Assembly: GCA_039810245.1 (NCBI GenBank) | Contig: JBDHWQ010000007.1 | Coordinates: 100,935 to 164,934 of the forward strand | Direction of reading: 5' to 3' | Source of the DNA: CALDSL01 sp039810245 | GTDB lineage: Bacteria > Chloroflexota > Anaerolineae > Anaerolineales > Anaerolineaceae | DNA: 64,000 nucleotides | Part shown: one piece after another, positions 30,652-40,700 of the stretch | How the letters are laid out: each line of letters begins with the position of its first letter | How positions within the stretch are numbered: the first letter of the stretch is position 1 | The notes under the pieces: generated by a model | The model's input: the letters and a program-made list of their open reading frames with translations, nothing else | What the model was told of the DNA's origin: nothing | The model's database searches: none | Position numbers and translations under genes: made by a program

Positions 30652-31464
30652 ATGAACGATTGGTTTGCGAACCTTACCCCCGCCATCCAGGCGCTGCTGG
30701 CCACCCTGTTCACCTGGGGGCTGACCGCGCTGGGCGCTTCGATGGTCTTTTTCTTCCGCACCATGAACCGCCGGCTGCTCAACCTGATGCTGGGCTTCGC
30801 CGCCGGCGTGATGGTGGCAGCATCGTACTGGTCGCTGCTGGCCCCGGCCATCGAAATGGCCGAGGGCATGGGGCTGCCGCCCTGGCTGCCCGCCGCGGTG
30901 GGCTTTCTGCTGGGCGGCGTATTCCTGTGGGTCGTCGATCACCTGATCCCGCACCTGCACCTGGGCTTCCCGCGTGAAGATGCCGAGGGCATTAAGACCA
31001 ACTGGCAGCGTTCGGTGCTGCTAGTGCTGGCCATCACCCTGCACAACATTCCCGAGGGGCTGGCGGTGGGCGTGGCGTTTGGCGCGCTGGCCGCCGACCT
31101 GCCTTCGGCGTCGCTGGCCGGGGCCATCGCGTTGGCGCTGGGCATCGGCATACAGAACTTCCCTGAAGGAGCGGCGGTATCCGTGCCGCTGCGGCGCGAG
31201 GGGCTGAGCCCGTTCAAGAGCTTCTGGTACGGGCAGCTTTCGGGGATGGTGGAGCCGTTGGCCGGGCTGCTGGGCGCGCTGCTGGTGGTGTGGATGCAGC
31301 CCATCCTGCCTTACGCGCTGGCGTTTGCTGCCGGCGCCATGATCTACGTGGTCGTGGAAGAATTGATCCCCGAAGCGCAGATCGGCCAGGAGACGCACCT
31401 CTCCACTGCCGGGGCCATGGCAGGCTTCGCGGTGATGATGATTTTAGACGTGGCATTGGGATAA
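30652..31464 (+). CDS. ZIP-family metal transporter
   Basis: The product is 270 residues. GAGGA lies five bases before the ATG, and TATAAT is at 30609-30614. About eight membrane helices are present, with the ZIP signatures HNIPEGLAVGVAFGAL (helix 4), GIQNFPEGAAVSVPLRREG (helix 5) and VVEELIPEA. These match the GufA/ZupT branch, which imports zinc and other divalent metals. A short His-containing loop (HLIPHLHLG) lies in the middle cytoplasmic region. Confidence 0.93.
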   Translation: MNDWFANLTPAIQALLATLFTWGLTALGASMVFFFRTMNRRLLNLMLGFAAGVMVAASYWSLLAPAIEMAEGMGLPPWLPAAVGFLLGGVFLWVVDHLIPHLHLGFPREDAEGIKTNWQRSVLLVLAITLHNIPEGLAVGVAFGALAADLPSASLAGAIALALGIGIQNFPEGAAVSVPLRREGLSPFKSFWYGQLSGMVEPLAGLLGALLVVWMQPILPYALAFAAGAMIYVVVEELIPEAQIGQETHLSTAGAMAGFAVMMILDVALG

Positions 31465-31520
31465 GTCCACCTATCGAATCCGGTAGGCGCCGGGGCAGGA
31501 AATCGGCCTGCGTTTCGTCG

Positions 31521-31526
31521 TATAAT
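31521..31526 (+). promoter_or_regulatory. -10 element upstream of the AAC(3)-like gene
   Basis: A perfect TATAAT lies 27 bp before the ATG. No clear -35 is present. Confidence 0.45.
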
Positions 31527-31553
31527 GGAAAAAACGAAGCAGGGACGCACAGC

Positions 31554-32357
31554 ATGATTTCCTATCGTGACGTGATTAATGGTCTGAAAGCATTGAATAT
31601 CGAAGCGGGGCGGCCGGTGATTGCGCACGCCTCGCTTTCGTCGTTTGGCGAGGTGCGCGGCGGGGCGGAAACCATCCTCGGCGCGCTGCTGACCGCGTTT
31701 GCCGGGGTGATGATGCCGGCCTTTACGTACAAAACCATGCTGATTCCCGAAGACGGCCCCGAAGAGAACGGCCTGCTCTACGGCAGTGGGAAAGATGCCA
31801 ACCGCATGGCCGAGTTCTTTACCCCCGATATGCCCGCCGACGTGCTGATGGGCACGGTGCCGGAGAAGCTGCGCAAGATGCCCACTGCTCGGCGCTCGGC
31901 GCACCCTATCCTGTCGTTCACCGGGCTTGGGGTAGACGATGCCTTGGCGGCGCAAAGCCTGGAAGAGCCGCTGGCCCCCATCGGTGAGCTGGCGCGGCGC
32001 GGCGGCTGGGCGCTGCTGATGGGCGTTGACCAGACCGTGAACACCAGCATCCATTACGGCGAGCGCCTGGCCGGGCGCAAGCAGTTCCTGCGCTGGGCGC
32101 TGACCCCGCAGGGCACGCGCGCCTGCCAGGGTTTTCCCGGTTGTTCCAACGGGTTTGAGAAGATCACCCCGGCCGCGGCGGGATGCACGCGCGCGGTGCG
32201 CATTGGTGGGGCGCAGATAACTGCCATGCCGCTGCGTGATTTGCTGGCGACTGTGCAGGGCGTGATCCGCGCTGACCCGCTGGCGCTGCTGTGCGACCGC
32301 CCGGACTGCGAGCGCTGCGGCGCAGTGCGCAAAGCCGTGCGCTCGGTCGATAACTGA
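31554..32357 (+). CDS. Aminoglycoside N(3)-acetyltransferase-like protein
   Basis: The product is 267 residues, the usual length for the AAC(3)/YokD family. Family phrases are VIAHASLSSFGEVRGGAETILGAL (acetyl-CoA-binding start), MPAFTYKT, RSAHPILSFTGLG (conserved His) and LLMGVDQTVNTSIHYGE. Members acetylate the 3-amino group of aminoglycosides, but chromosomal versions such as YokD can have other substrates, so resistance is not implied. A Cys-rich end (CDRPDCERCGAV) is unusual. The gene lies 28 bp upstream of a sensor kinase gene. Confidence 0.88.
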   Translation: MISYRDVINGLKALNIEAGRPVIAHASLSSFGEVRGGAETILGALLTAFAGVMMPAFTYKTMLIPEDGPEENGLLYGSGKDANRMAEFFTPDMPADVLMGTVPEKLRKMPTARRSAHPILSFTGLGVDDALAAQSLEEPLAPIGELARRGGWALLMGVDQTVNTSIHYGERLAGRKQFLRWALTPQGTRACQGFPGCSNGFEKITPAAAGCTRAVRIGGAQITAMPLRDLLATVQGVIRADPLALLCDRPDCERCGAVRKAVRSVDN

Positions 32358-32385
32358 TCCGTTCTCATGCCCTCGCCGGAGCCAT

Positions 32386-34026
32386 TTGACCGCTATGGAT
32401 AACACCAACGGCAGCCTGCAAGACAGCGCGCGTGCTTCTCTCACCCTGCTGTACAATATCAGCCGCGAGCTGGCCAGCATCACCGATCTGCGCTCTACCC
32501 TGGCGCGTGTGCTGCTGCTGGCAGTGCAGACGGTGGGCGCGGAGCGCGGCAGCCTGGTGGTGCTGGATGCCGAAGCGCAGCCGGTGGATGCCGCGCTGGT
32601 GTATCGCGGCCAGGTGCTGCCGCACACCTTTGAGCAGCTCCACGATATTCTCGCCAGAGGGCTTGCGGGCTGGGTGTACCGCACGCGCGAGGCCGCGCTG
32701 CTGGCCGATACGCGCCGCGACCCGCGCTGGCTGCTGCGTCCCGACGACGCCGACGAGCAGAGTGGGGCCAAGTCGGCCATCTGCGTGCCATTGATGGAAA
32801 AAGACGTGCTGCTGGGCGTGCTGACCATCGTCCACCCAAAGCCGCGTTTCTTCACTGAGGAACACCTGGCGCTGGTGACCGCCGTGGCCGACCTGGCAGC
32901 AATTGCGGTGCGCAACGCGCAGCTGTACGATTCGCTCAACGAGGCCCGCCGGCGCTATTACGAGCTGTTTGAAGACAGCATCGACCCGATCTTTATCACC
33001 GATTGGGACGGCGGCATCGTTGAGGCCAACCGCCAGGCCGAGGCCACCACCGGCTACTCGCGTGAAGCGCTGCGCGGGATGCGCGTGTTCGACCTGCAGG
33101 CGCCACAGGCCAGAAAGTCGCCCGAAGAGCACAGCCGCATGCTGACCAGGGTGCAGTCCGGACAGTTGGTTTCGTATGAGGGTTATCTGCTGGCGCGCAG
33201 CGGGCGCGTGCTGCCGGTGCAGGTGCACGTGCGCCAGGTGCATTTTGCCGCCAGCCAGAACCTGCAGTGGATCGCGCGCGATATCAGCGAGCGCAAGCAT
33301 TTTGAAGCGCTGCAGGAAGACCTGTCTTCCATGATCTACCACGACCTGCGCTCGCCGCTTTCCAACGTGTTCTCCAGCCTGGAGATGATGGAAAGCCTGC
33401 TGCCGGCCGAGGGTAACCCGGCGCTCAAACAGGTGGTGACGATTGCCATGCGCTCCACCGAGCGCGTACAGCGGCTGATTAACTCGCTGCTGGATATCCG
33501 TCGCCTGGAAGCCGGGCAGCCCATCACCGCGAAGCGCTGGATTGAAGTTCGCAAGCTGTTTGATGATGTGATCAGTTTTGTGCAGCCCGGGGTAGAGAGC
33601 AAGCGTCAGAACCTGGTGTTGGAGCTGGAAGGCAGTTATCCCCCGGTTTGGGTAGATGGTGATATGATACGGCGCGTGCTGGTCAACCTGCTGGAAAATG
33701 CGGGCAAGTTCACTGCCGAAGGCGGCAACCTCTACACTGGTGCGCGCCAGCGCGAGCACGATATTCTCTTCTGGGTACGCGATACCGGGGCAGGTATTTC
33801 CCCGGAAATGCAAGATAAGATCTTTGATAAATTCGTCAGCGTGCAGACCGGAAACACCGGGCAGCTGCCATCTATGCCCAAGGGTTTGGGCCTGGGGCTG
33901 GCTTTTTGTCGGCTGGCGGTGCAGGCGCATGGTGGTATGATCTGGGTCGAGAGCACACCCGAGGTGGGCAGCACCTTTTACTTTACCCTGCCCGTCGCGC
34001 AGGCCTTCACCGAGCCTGTCGAATAA
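32386..34026 (+). CDS. Sensor histidine kinase (GAF-PAS-HisKA-HATPase)
   Basis: The product is 546 residues from a TTG with GGAG upstream; an ATG at 32395 is the alternative. A GAF domain (about 20-175) is followed by a PAS domain (YELFEDSIDPIFITDWDGGIVEANRQAEATTGYS, about 190-310). HisKA has the phospho-acceptor in MIYHDLRSPLSNV, and the ATPase domain has LVNLLENAGKFT, DTGAGISPE and GLGLGLAFC. There is no membrane segment, so it is cytoplasmic. No response regulator gene is adjacent, making it an orphan kinase whose partner is elsewhere. Confidence 0.92.
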   Translation: MTAMDNTNGSLQDSARASLTLLYNISRELASITDLRSTLARVLLLAVQTVGAERGSLVVLDAEAQPVDAALVYRGQVLPHTFEQLHDILARGLAGWVYRTREAALLADTRRDPRWLLRPDDADEQSGAKSAICVPLMEKDVLLGVLTIVHPKPRFFTEEHLALVTAVADLAAIAVRNAQLYDSLNEARRRYYELFEDSIDPIFITDWDGGIVEANRQAEATTGYSREALRGMRVFDLQAPQARKSPEEHSRMLTRVQSGQLVSYEGYLLARSGRVLPVQVHVRQVHFAASQNLQWIARDISERKHFEALQEDLSSMIYHDLRSPLSNVFSSLEMMESLLPAEGNPALKQVVTIAMRSTERVQRLINSLLDIRRLEAGQPITAKRWIEVRKLFDDVISFVQPGVESKRQNLVLELEGSYPPVWVDGDMIRRVLVNLLENAGKFTAEGGNLYTGARQREHDILFWVRDTGAGISPEMQDKIFDKFVSVQTGNTGQLPSMPKGLGLGLAFCRLAVQAHGGMIWVESTPEVGSTFYFTLPVAQAFTEPVE

Positions 34027-34066
34027 CCCTCGCCTGCCGCGGCGATCCCTTTCTTCAGGAGAAGTG

Positions 34067-34924
34067 ATGCAAGAGATTTCCCCGCATGTTTACATCGATA
34101 CCTCGTATGCCGGGGTTACCGTGGGGGCCATCAGTTGGGCGCACGGCATGGTGATGATCGATTCGCCCCTGCGCCAGGATGATATCCGTGCCTGGCGCAG
34201 CGCGCTGCTCAACCTGAGCGGCGGCGTGGACCGCCTGTTGATCAACCTGGACGCGCATTACGACCGCACCCTGGGCGTGCGCGCCATGGAATGCACGGTG
34301 CTGGCTCACGAGCATGCCGCCGAGATTTTCCGCAACCGCCCGCTGCTGTTTAAGACCCAGGGCGATGAGACCGGTTCGGAATGGGAGTTGTATAATGGAC
34401 TGGGCACCATCCGCTGGGCCGCTCCCGACCTGACTTTTACCGATACCCTCAACCTGTACTGGGATAGCCAGCCCCTGCGGGTGGAACACCACCCGGGGCC
34501 GGCCAGCGGAGCATCGTGGGTGGTGCTGCCCGAACAGCGCGTGGTTTTTGTGGGCGATACAGTCATGGCCGGGCAGCCGCCATTCCTGGCCGCCGCCGAC
34601 ATTCCCGCATGGCTCGAATCGCTGGAGCTGCTGCTCCAGCCCGAATGGCAGGAATACCAGATCGTCAGCGGACGCGGGGGTGTGGTGGAGCCGGCGGAAG
34701 TGCGCCGGCAGATCACCGGGCTCAAGCGCATTCAGGCCGCTCTGGAAGCGCTGTCTGAGCGCCAGGCTGCGCCCGAAGACACGCACGCGCTCGTCCCCGA
34801 GCTGCTGAACGGCCAGTATTTTTCCAAACAGCTAGAAGCTCATTTTGCCCAGCGTATGCGCTGGGGGTTGCAGCACTATTACGCGCGCAACTACCGCAGG
34901 ATGAATATCGAGATTGATGCCTGA
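34067..34924 (+). CDS. MBL-fold protein with degenerate metal site
   Basis: The product is 285 residues from the ATG at 34067, with AGGAGA upstream. The metallo-beta-lactamase fold is suggested by ISPHVYIDTSYAGVTVGAISWAHGMVMIDSP, RLLINLDAHYDRTLG in the place of THxHxDHxxG, and VVFVGDTVM. The key ligand motif reads D-A-H-Y-D-R, so two histidines are lost, and the GHTPG position is GPASG. It may bind metal poorly and have a non-hydrolytic role. It is followed 15 bp later by the asparaginase gene. Confidence 0.7.
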   Translation: MQEISPHVYIDTSYAGVTVGAISWAHGMVMIDSPLRQDDIRAWRSALLNLSGGVDRLLINLDAHYDRTLGVRAMECTVLAHEHAAEIFRNRPLLFKTQGDETGSEWELYNGLGTIRWAAPDLTFTDTLNLYWDSQPLRVEHHPGPASGASWVVLPEQRVVFVGDTVMAGQPPFLAAADIPAWLESLELLLQPEWQEYQIVSGRGGVVEPAEVRRQITGLKRIQAALEALSERQAAPEDTHALVPELLNGQYFSKQLEAHFAQRMRWGLQHYYARNYRRMNIEIDA

Positions 34925-34939
34925 GGATTTCGAGGAGCC

Positions 34940-35989
34940 ATGAATTCTTCCCAGTATCAGCCGATCGTAGAAGTCCGGCGCGGGCCGGTGGTCGAATCAT
35001 TGCATTTTGGCGCGCTGGCGGTGGTGGATGCCGGCGGCAGGCTGCTGGCCAGTTACGGCGACCCACACACGGTCACCTTCCTGCGCTCGGCGGCCAAGCC
35101 TTACCAGGCGCTGCCCTTCCTGGAAGCCGGTGGGGCCGAATATTATGGCCTCACCGACCGCGAGGTGGCGCTGCTGTGCGCATCACATTCCGGCACGGAT
35201 GACCACGTCGAGACGGTCCGCGGCATCCAGGCCAAGACCGGCGTGCAGGAAAGCGACCTGATGTGCGGCACGCACCCGCCGTACCACCAGCCCACGTTGC
35301 ACCGCCTGATCCGCGCGGGGGAAGATCCGACGCCTAACCGCCATAACTGCTCGGGCAAGCACACCGGCATGGTGGCCAGCGCGCTGATGCAGCACCTGCC
35401 CAAGGCCGATTACATCAATCTGTCGCACCCGATCCAGCGCTCGATCCTGGGCGCTTTCGCGCAGATGTGCGCGCTGGAAGAACAGCAGGTGGTGCTGGGG
35501 ATTGACGGCTGCTCCGCGCCGAATTTCGCCACGCCGCTGTACAATGCCGCGCTGGCTTTCGCTCGCCTGGCCGATCCCTCGGGACTGCCCGACCGCCGCG
35601 CTGAGGCGCTCCAGCGCGTGTGGCGCGCCATGACTACCAACCCGGATATGGTCGGTGGCCCGGGGCGCTTTGACACGCTGCTGATGCAGCAGTTCGGCGG
35701 CAGCCTGCTGACCAAAGCCGGCGCGGAAGGCTACCAGGCCGTGGCGCTGCGCGCCGGCGCGCTGGGGCCGGGCAGCCCGGCATTGGGCATCGCGCTCAAG
35801 ATTTCGGATGGCGACGCTGCCAGCCGTGCCAAGGTGACCGCGGTGATGGAAACCCTGCGCCAGCTCGGCGCGCTCAGCGAAGCCCAGGCTGTCAGCTTGA
35901 ATGAGTTCGAGGCCCGCCCGGTATACAACTGGCGCCACCTGGAAGTGGGCGAGATCCGCCCGGCCTTCCAACTCCAGCGCCAGGCATAG
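34940..35989 (+). CDS. Asparaginase II family (AnsA2/Rhizobium type)
   Basis: The product is 349 residues. It matches the PF06089 type: VVESLHFGALAVVD, FLRSAAKPYQALPFLE, CASHSGTDDHVE, GTHPPYH, RHNCSGKHTGM, GIDGCSAPNF and NPDMVGGPGRFDT. This is the serine/lysine-type asparaginase family found in Rhizobium etli, not the E. coli-type enzyme. It hydrolyses asparagine to aspartate and ammonia. There is no signal peptide, so it is cytoplasmic. The endonuclease III gene starts 10 bp later. Confidence 0.92.
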   Translation: MNSSQYQPIVEVRRGPVVESLHFGALAVVDAGGRLLASYGDPHTVTFLRSAAKPYQALPFLEAGGAEYYGLTDREVALLCASHSGTDDHVETVRGIQAKTGVQESDLMCGTHPPYHQPTLHRLIRAGEDPTPNRHNCSGKHTGMVASALMQHLPKADYINLSHPIQRSILGAFAQMCALEEQQVVLGIDGCSAPNFATPLYNAALAFARLADPSGLPDRRAEALQRVWRAMTTNPDMVGGPGRFDTLLMQQFGGSLLTKAGAEGYQAVALRAGALGPGSPALGIALKISDGDAASRAKVTAVMETLRQLGALSEAQAVSLNEFEARPVYNWRHLEVGEIRPAFQLQRQA

Positions 35990-35999
35990 AGGCCGCCGC

Positions 36000-36698
36000 A
36001 TGCAGCCCGCCAGCCCTGCCATCGAATACCCGCCCGGCCGCCTGGAACAGGCCGCCGCGGTGCACGCGCGGCTGAAGGAATTCTACGGCGTGCCAGATTG
36101 GGACCACCCCTCGCCGCCGCTGGATGAACTGATCAACACCATCCTGTCGCAGAATACCAACGACCGCAACCGCGACCTGGCCTACGGCCGCCTGCGCGCT
36201 GTGCTGCCCACCTGGGAAGCCGTGCGCGACGCGCCGGCCGAGCAGGTGATGGAAGCCATCCGCCCGGCCGGGCTGGCCAACCAGAAAGGCCCGCGCATCC
36301 AGGCCGTGCTGCGTGCCATCACTGCCGAGCGCGGATCGCTGGACCTGGAATTCTTGCGTGCGCTGCCACCCGCAGAGGCGCATGCCTGGCTGCTGTCGTT
36401 TAACGGCGTGGGGCCCAAGACGGCCGCCATCGTGCTGGTGTTCTCACTGGGCATGCCCGCCTTCCCGGTGGACACCCACGTGCATCGCGTCACCGGGCGT
36501 ATTGGCCTGCGCCCCGAGCGCATGACCGCTGACCAGGCGCATACGTACCTGGCCGGCATGTTTCCCCCGCAAGAGTACGGCCCGGCGCATCTGAACATTA
36601 TCCGCCTGGGCCGCGAAATTTGCGACGCGCGGCGGCCGCGTTGTGAAATCTGCCCGCTGCGCGACATCTGTGATTTTGGGCGCGCCAGCGCCGGTTGA
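36000..36698 (+). CDS. nth: Endonuclease III-type DNA glycosylase
   Basis: The product is 232 residues. It has a HhH-GPD fold with LINTILSQNTNDRN and the helix-hairpin-helix FNGVGPKTAAIVLVFSLG (catalytic Lys in GPKTA). The catalytic Asp lies in FPVDTHVHRVTGRIGL, and the C-terminal [4Fe-4S] ligands are CDARRPRCEICPLRDIC. It removes oxidised pyrimidines and nicks the abasic site. It differs slightly from E. coli Nth in having an extended N-terminus (about 30 residues) and may belong to the archaeal/Chloroflexi endonuclease III subgroup. Confidence 0.9.
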   Translation: MQPASPAIEYPPGRLEQAAAVHARLKEFYGVPDWDHPSPPLDELINTILSQNTNDRNRDLAYGRLRAVLPTWEAVRDAPAEQVMEAIRPAGLANQKGPRIQAVLRAITAERGSLDLEFLRALPPAEAHAWLLSFNGVGPKTAAIVLVFSLGMPAFPVDTHVHRVTGRIGLRPERMTADQAHTYLAGMFPPQEYGPAHLNIIRLGREICDARRPRCEICPLRDICDFGRASAG

Positions 36699-36724
36699 GA
36701 GTGCGGTTCAGTGAGGTGGGGACA

Positions 36725-36904
36725 ATGGATGGCCAGAAGCTGAATTACCGTCGGGGGGGCTGGTTTTTGATGGCAGCGACCGTGGTGGCCATCGTGCTGG
36801 CCAGCGCGCTGCACGCGCCCATTGCCGCGTTGATCGCTATTGGCACCGCCGGTTTCGGCGGTGGGATTATCCTTGTCGCCCTGGGCGACCGCAGCGAGGG
36901 ATAG
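36725..36904 (+). CDS. Small membrane protein, unknown function
   Basis: The product is 59 residues. The start at 36725 has GAGGTGGGG upstream; an in-frame GTG at 36695 is less likely. The Arg-rich N-terminus (KLNYRRGG) precedes two hydrophobic segments (WFLMAATVVAIVLASALHAPIAA and LIAIGTAGFGGGIILVAL), with a short charged tail. I know of no assigned family. Confidence 0.6.
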   Translation: MDGQKLNYRRGGWFLMAATVVAIVLASALHAPIAALIAIGTAGFGGGIILVALGDRSEG

Positions 36905-36907
36905 ACG

Positions 36908-37714
36908 TTAATTTCCTGGCGCGGCGAGCAGTTCGGCCAGCATCACAGTGACGGCCTGGCCGGCGATCTCCACGCGCTCGCCCAGATCGCGCAGGCGCAG
37001 CTCGCCGCCGCGCGATGAGACTTGCCGGGCGGCCAGCTCGGTCTTGCCCAGCCTGGCGCTCCAATAGGGCGTCAGCGCGGTGTGTGCTGACCCGGTCACC
37101 GGGTCTTCATTCAGGCCTATTGCCGGCGCGAAAAAGCGCGAGACGAAATCGCATCCCGGCTCGCTGCCATGGCTGGTGATGATCACCCCGCGCACACCTT
37201 CCAGCGCGCCCAGCGCGGTGAAATCCGGAGTCACAGCGCGCACGGCGGCTTCATCCTCCAGTTCCAGCAGGAAACGGGTGTTGTTTTTGCCGCAAAAGCG
37301 CGGCGCAACGACGATACCCAGCGCGGCCAGCAGCCCCGGGGCCGGCGGATGCTCAACGGCCGGCTGCGCGGGGAAGTTAAGCGTGATCCAGCTCCCTGCC
37401 TGGCACGCAGTCAGCAGTCCGCTGAGCGTATGGAAGCGCGCTTCGGCGCCGGCTGGCAGGTAGCCCTGTTCCCACAGGATATGCGCGCTGGACAGCGTGG
37501 CGTGCCCGCACAGGCGCACTTCGGCGGCCGGTGTAAACCAGCGCAGGTGGTAGCCATCCTCTACGGGGTAGAGGAACGCGGTTTCCGAATGGTTCATCTC
37601 GCGCGCCACGGCGCGCATCCACGCTTCGGGCGCGGCCGCGGGCAGCACGCACACGCCCGCCGGGTTTCCGGCGAACGGGACAGCGGTGAAAGCATCCACC
37701 TGGTAGATTTTCAT
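36908..37714 (-). CDS. PhzF-family isomerase/epimerase
   Basis: The product is 268 residues. It begins KIYQVDAFTAVPFAGNPAGVCVL and has MNHSETAFLYP, with the catalytic Glu near 44. LRWFTPAAEVRLCGHATLSSAH and the C-terminal SRFFAPAIGLNEDPVTGSAHTAL are PhzF signatures in both halves of the pseudo-symmetric fold. The phenazine member isomerises a dihydro-anthranilate derivative. Isolated homologues like this one have unknown substrates. The gene lies 18 bp after dnaE on the same strand. Confidence 0.92.
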   Translation of the reverse strand: MKIYQVDAFTAVPFAGNPAGVCVLPAAAPEAWMRAVAREMNHSETAFLYPVEDGYHLRWFTPAAEVRLCGHATLSSAHILWEQGYLPAGAEARFHTLSGLLTACQAGSWITLNFPAQPAVEHPPAPGLLAALGIVVAPRFCGKNNTRFLLELEDEAAVRAVTPDFTALGALEGVRGVIITSHGSEPGCDFVSRFFAPAIGLNEDPVTGSAHTALTPYWSARLGKTELAARQVSSRGGELRLRDLGERVEIAGQAVTVMLAELLAAPGN

Positions 37715-37732
37715 GTGATTTCCCTTTGGGAT

Positions 37733-40700
37733 TTACAGCACTTTAATCGTTTCGACGCGCACGTTTTCATCGCCCACCAGCTCACCCAGGTTGCGCAGCA
37801 GGTCGGGGGAAAGGCCGGTGGTATCGTTGGGGAATTCCATCAGGTAGCTATGCCCCTTTTCGTAGATCAGGAAGGCAAACCGGTCGTTGCCGAAGTGCGA
37901 GTGCAGCAGCCCGTACACGCGCCGGATGCGCCGGCCATCGCGAGGCTTATCACCGGTGGCGCGCAGCACCACGGTGACCATGCGCGGCTGGCGCGCGCTG
38001 TTTTCCGCCGCCTCTGGCGTGGGTGGCACGATATAGGATGAAATGGGCACAAAGCTGGCCGGCTTTTGCGGCAACGGGTAGGCCTGGGCGCTGCCCGGCT
38101 GCGGATCGACCGCATCGGGCTGCGGGGCCGGGGCGGGGCGCTGGCTCTCGGCTTTGGGCGCGGCCGGCTGCGCGCGCGGGCTGGATGGCGTGGGGGCAAA
38201 ATGCCATTCCTCGCCGCCGGGAGCTTCCAACGGCCAATCGTCGGGAAAATCCGGCTCCGGTGGCACATCCACGTCCCACCCGGCAGCCGTCTCGGCGATG
38301 GCCAACGCCGGCACGGAAACAGGCATCGCTGCGGGCATGGCCGGGGAACTGGATGGCGGCGTTGTGGCGGCAACCGCTAGCGGCTGTGATGGGGAATCTT
38401 CGGCCGGCAGGTCGGCCAGTGACAGCGGGGTGAGCTTATCCACCAGTACCTTCGGGTCGCCCTGGGCGCTGTCCACCTTGCCTTCGGCCAGCAGCACCAC
38501 ATCCGGCTCGATCAGCCGGCTGAAGCGCGCCCAGGTCTTGGGGAACAGCACCAACTCGATATTGCCCTGCACGTCTTCCAGGGTGACAAAGCCCATCGCA
38601 TCACCCTTTTTGGTCTGGTGCAGGCGGAAGCGCGTCACCATACCTGCCACGCACACCTTATCGTTGTGGCCTGCCTCGGAAAGTTGCGCGGAGTAATGCG
38701 TGACCCTGCCCTGCAGCGCGCCCAGGTAGGGAGAGAGCGGGTGATCCGACACATACAGGCCGATCAGCTCGCGCTCCCATTCCAACTGCTCGCGGCGGTC
38801 CAGGCTGCTGGATGGCGGCAGGATGATATCTTCTTCCACGCCTTCGATCGTGCCAAAAAAGCTGAGCTGGCCGGAGAGCGCGGCGCGGAAATGGCTGCTG
38901 CTGACCGAGAGCACCTGGTCCAGAGCGGTGAGCAGGCTCTTGCGCGGGCCAAAGCAGTCCATCGCGCCCACGCGGATCATGCATTCCAGCGAGCGTTTGC
39001 CCACGGTGCGCAGGTCCACGCGGCGGGCAAAGTCATTCAGGTCGCGGAAGGCGCGCTCTTTGCGCGCCTCGAGCATCAGCTCCACCGGGGACATGCCCAC
39101 GTTTTTAACCGCGCCCAGCCCAAAGCGGATGGCGGCAGGGCCTTCGGCGCGATCTTCGATGCTGAAATCCCAGTGCGAAGAGTTGACGTCGGGCGGCAGC
39201 ACTTCGATGCCCATTGCGCGGCAGTCGGCCACGTACAGCGCGATCTTGGCGGTATCGTTCTTTGAGGCCGAGAGCAGCGCGGTCATGTACTCCACGGTGT
39301 AATGCGCCTTGAGGTATGCGGTCTGCACCGCGATCACGCCATAATCGGCGGCGTGGCTCTTGTTAAAGCCGTAGCGCGCGAAGTTTTCCCAATCTTCAAA
39401 GATCTGGGTTGCTATGCCTTCGTCAATACCGCGTTCCTGCGCCCCGGCGATGAACTTGAGACGGTGCTTGAGCAGCACGTCGGCTTTCTTCTTGGAGATG
39501 GCCTTGCGCAGATCGTCCGCCTCGGAAGCGGTGTAGCCCGCCAGCTTGATGGCGGCGAACATGATCTGTTCCTGGTAAATGGGAATGCCGAACGTATCGC
39601 CAAAGATTTCTTCCAGCGCGGGGTGGCGGTAGCTGGGGCGCTCTTCGCCGTGCATGCGGCGGATGTACTGCGGGATGAATTCCAGCGGGCCGGGGCGGTA
39701 GAGCGCCACCATGGCGATAATGTTATCCAGGTTGCGCGGCTGCATCTGCACCACGTAACGCGTCATGCCCGTGCCTTCCAGTTGGAAGACGCCCGCGGTG
39801 TGGCCCTGGCCCAGGAATTTGAAGGTGTCGGCATCGTCGGTGGGGATGTTATCCAGGGTGTAGCTCACCCCGTGGCGCTCGGCGATCATCTGGCAGGCGC
39901 GCTGCATCACCGTCAGCGAGGCCAGACCCAGGAAGTCCACCTTGAGCAGGCCCTGGCTTTCGACGATCGACATCTCAAACTGCGACACGCTCTTGATGGG
40001 CGACTCTTCCGAGCCGCTGGTGGGGCGGTGCAGCGCGGTGTACTCAATAATCGGCCGGTCGGTAATGATCACCCCGGCGGCGTGCGTGCCGGCGTTGCGC
40101 ACCGAGCCTTCCATCTGCGCGGCAGTGTCGATCAGCGCGCGCAGGTATTCGGCTTCGTTATAGGCCTGTTTTAGATCGGGGGCTTGCTCCAGCGCTTCGG
40201 TAATCGTGGTGGGCTTGCCGGGCTGGTTGGGGATCATCTTAGCGATGCGGTCGACTTCGGAAATGGGGATATCCATCACGCGGCCCACGTCGCGGATGGC
40301 GCCGCGCGCGCCCATCGTGCCAAAGGTGATGATCTGCGCCACTTTGTCGTCACCGTACTTGTGCGCGCAGTATTCCATCACGTTCGCGCGCTTATCGTCC
40401 TGGAAATCCAGGTCGATATCGGGCATGGAAATGCGGCCGGGGTTGAGAAAGCGTTCGAAGATCAGCTTGTGCTCGATCGGCTCCACCAGGGTGATATCCA
40501 GCGTATACGCGGTGAGCGAGCCGGCGGCTGAGCCGCGCGCGTTGTACCAGATGTCGCTGGCGCGCGCGTAGCGGCACAGGTCCCACACGATCAGGAAGTA
40601 GGCGTCGAAGCCCATCTGGTGGATGACCCGCAGCTCGTACTCCAGGCGCTCGCGCACCTCGGGGTCGTTAGCGCGCGCAGCGTAGCGCCGGCGCAGGCCT

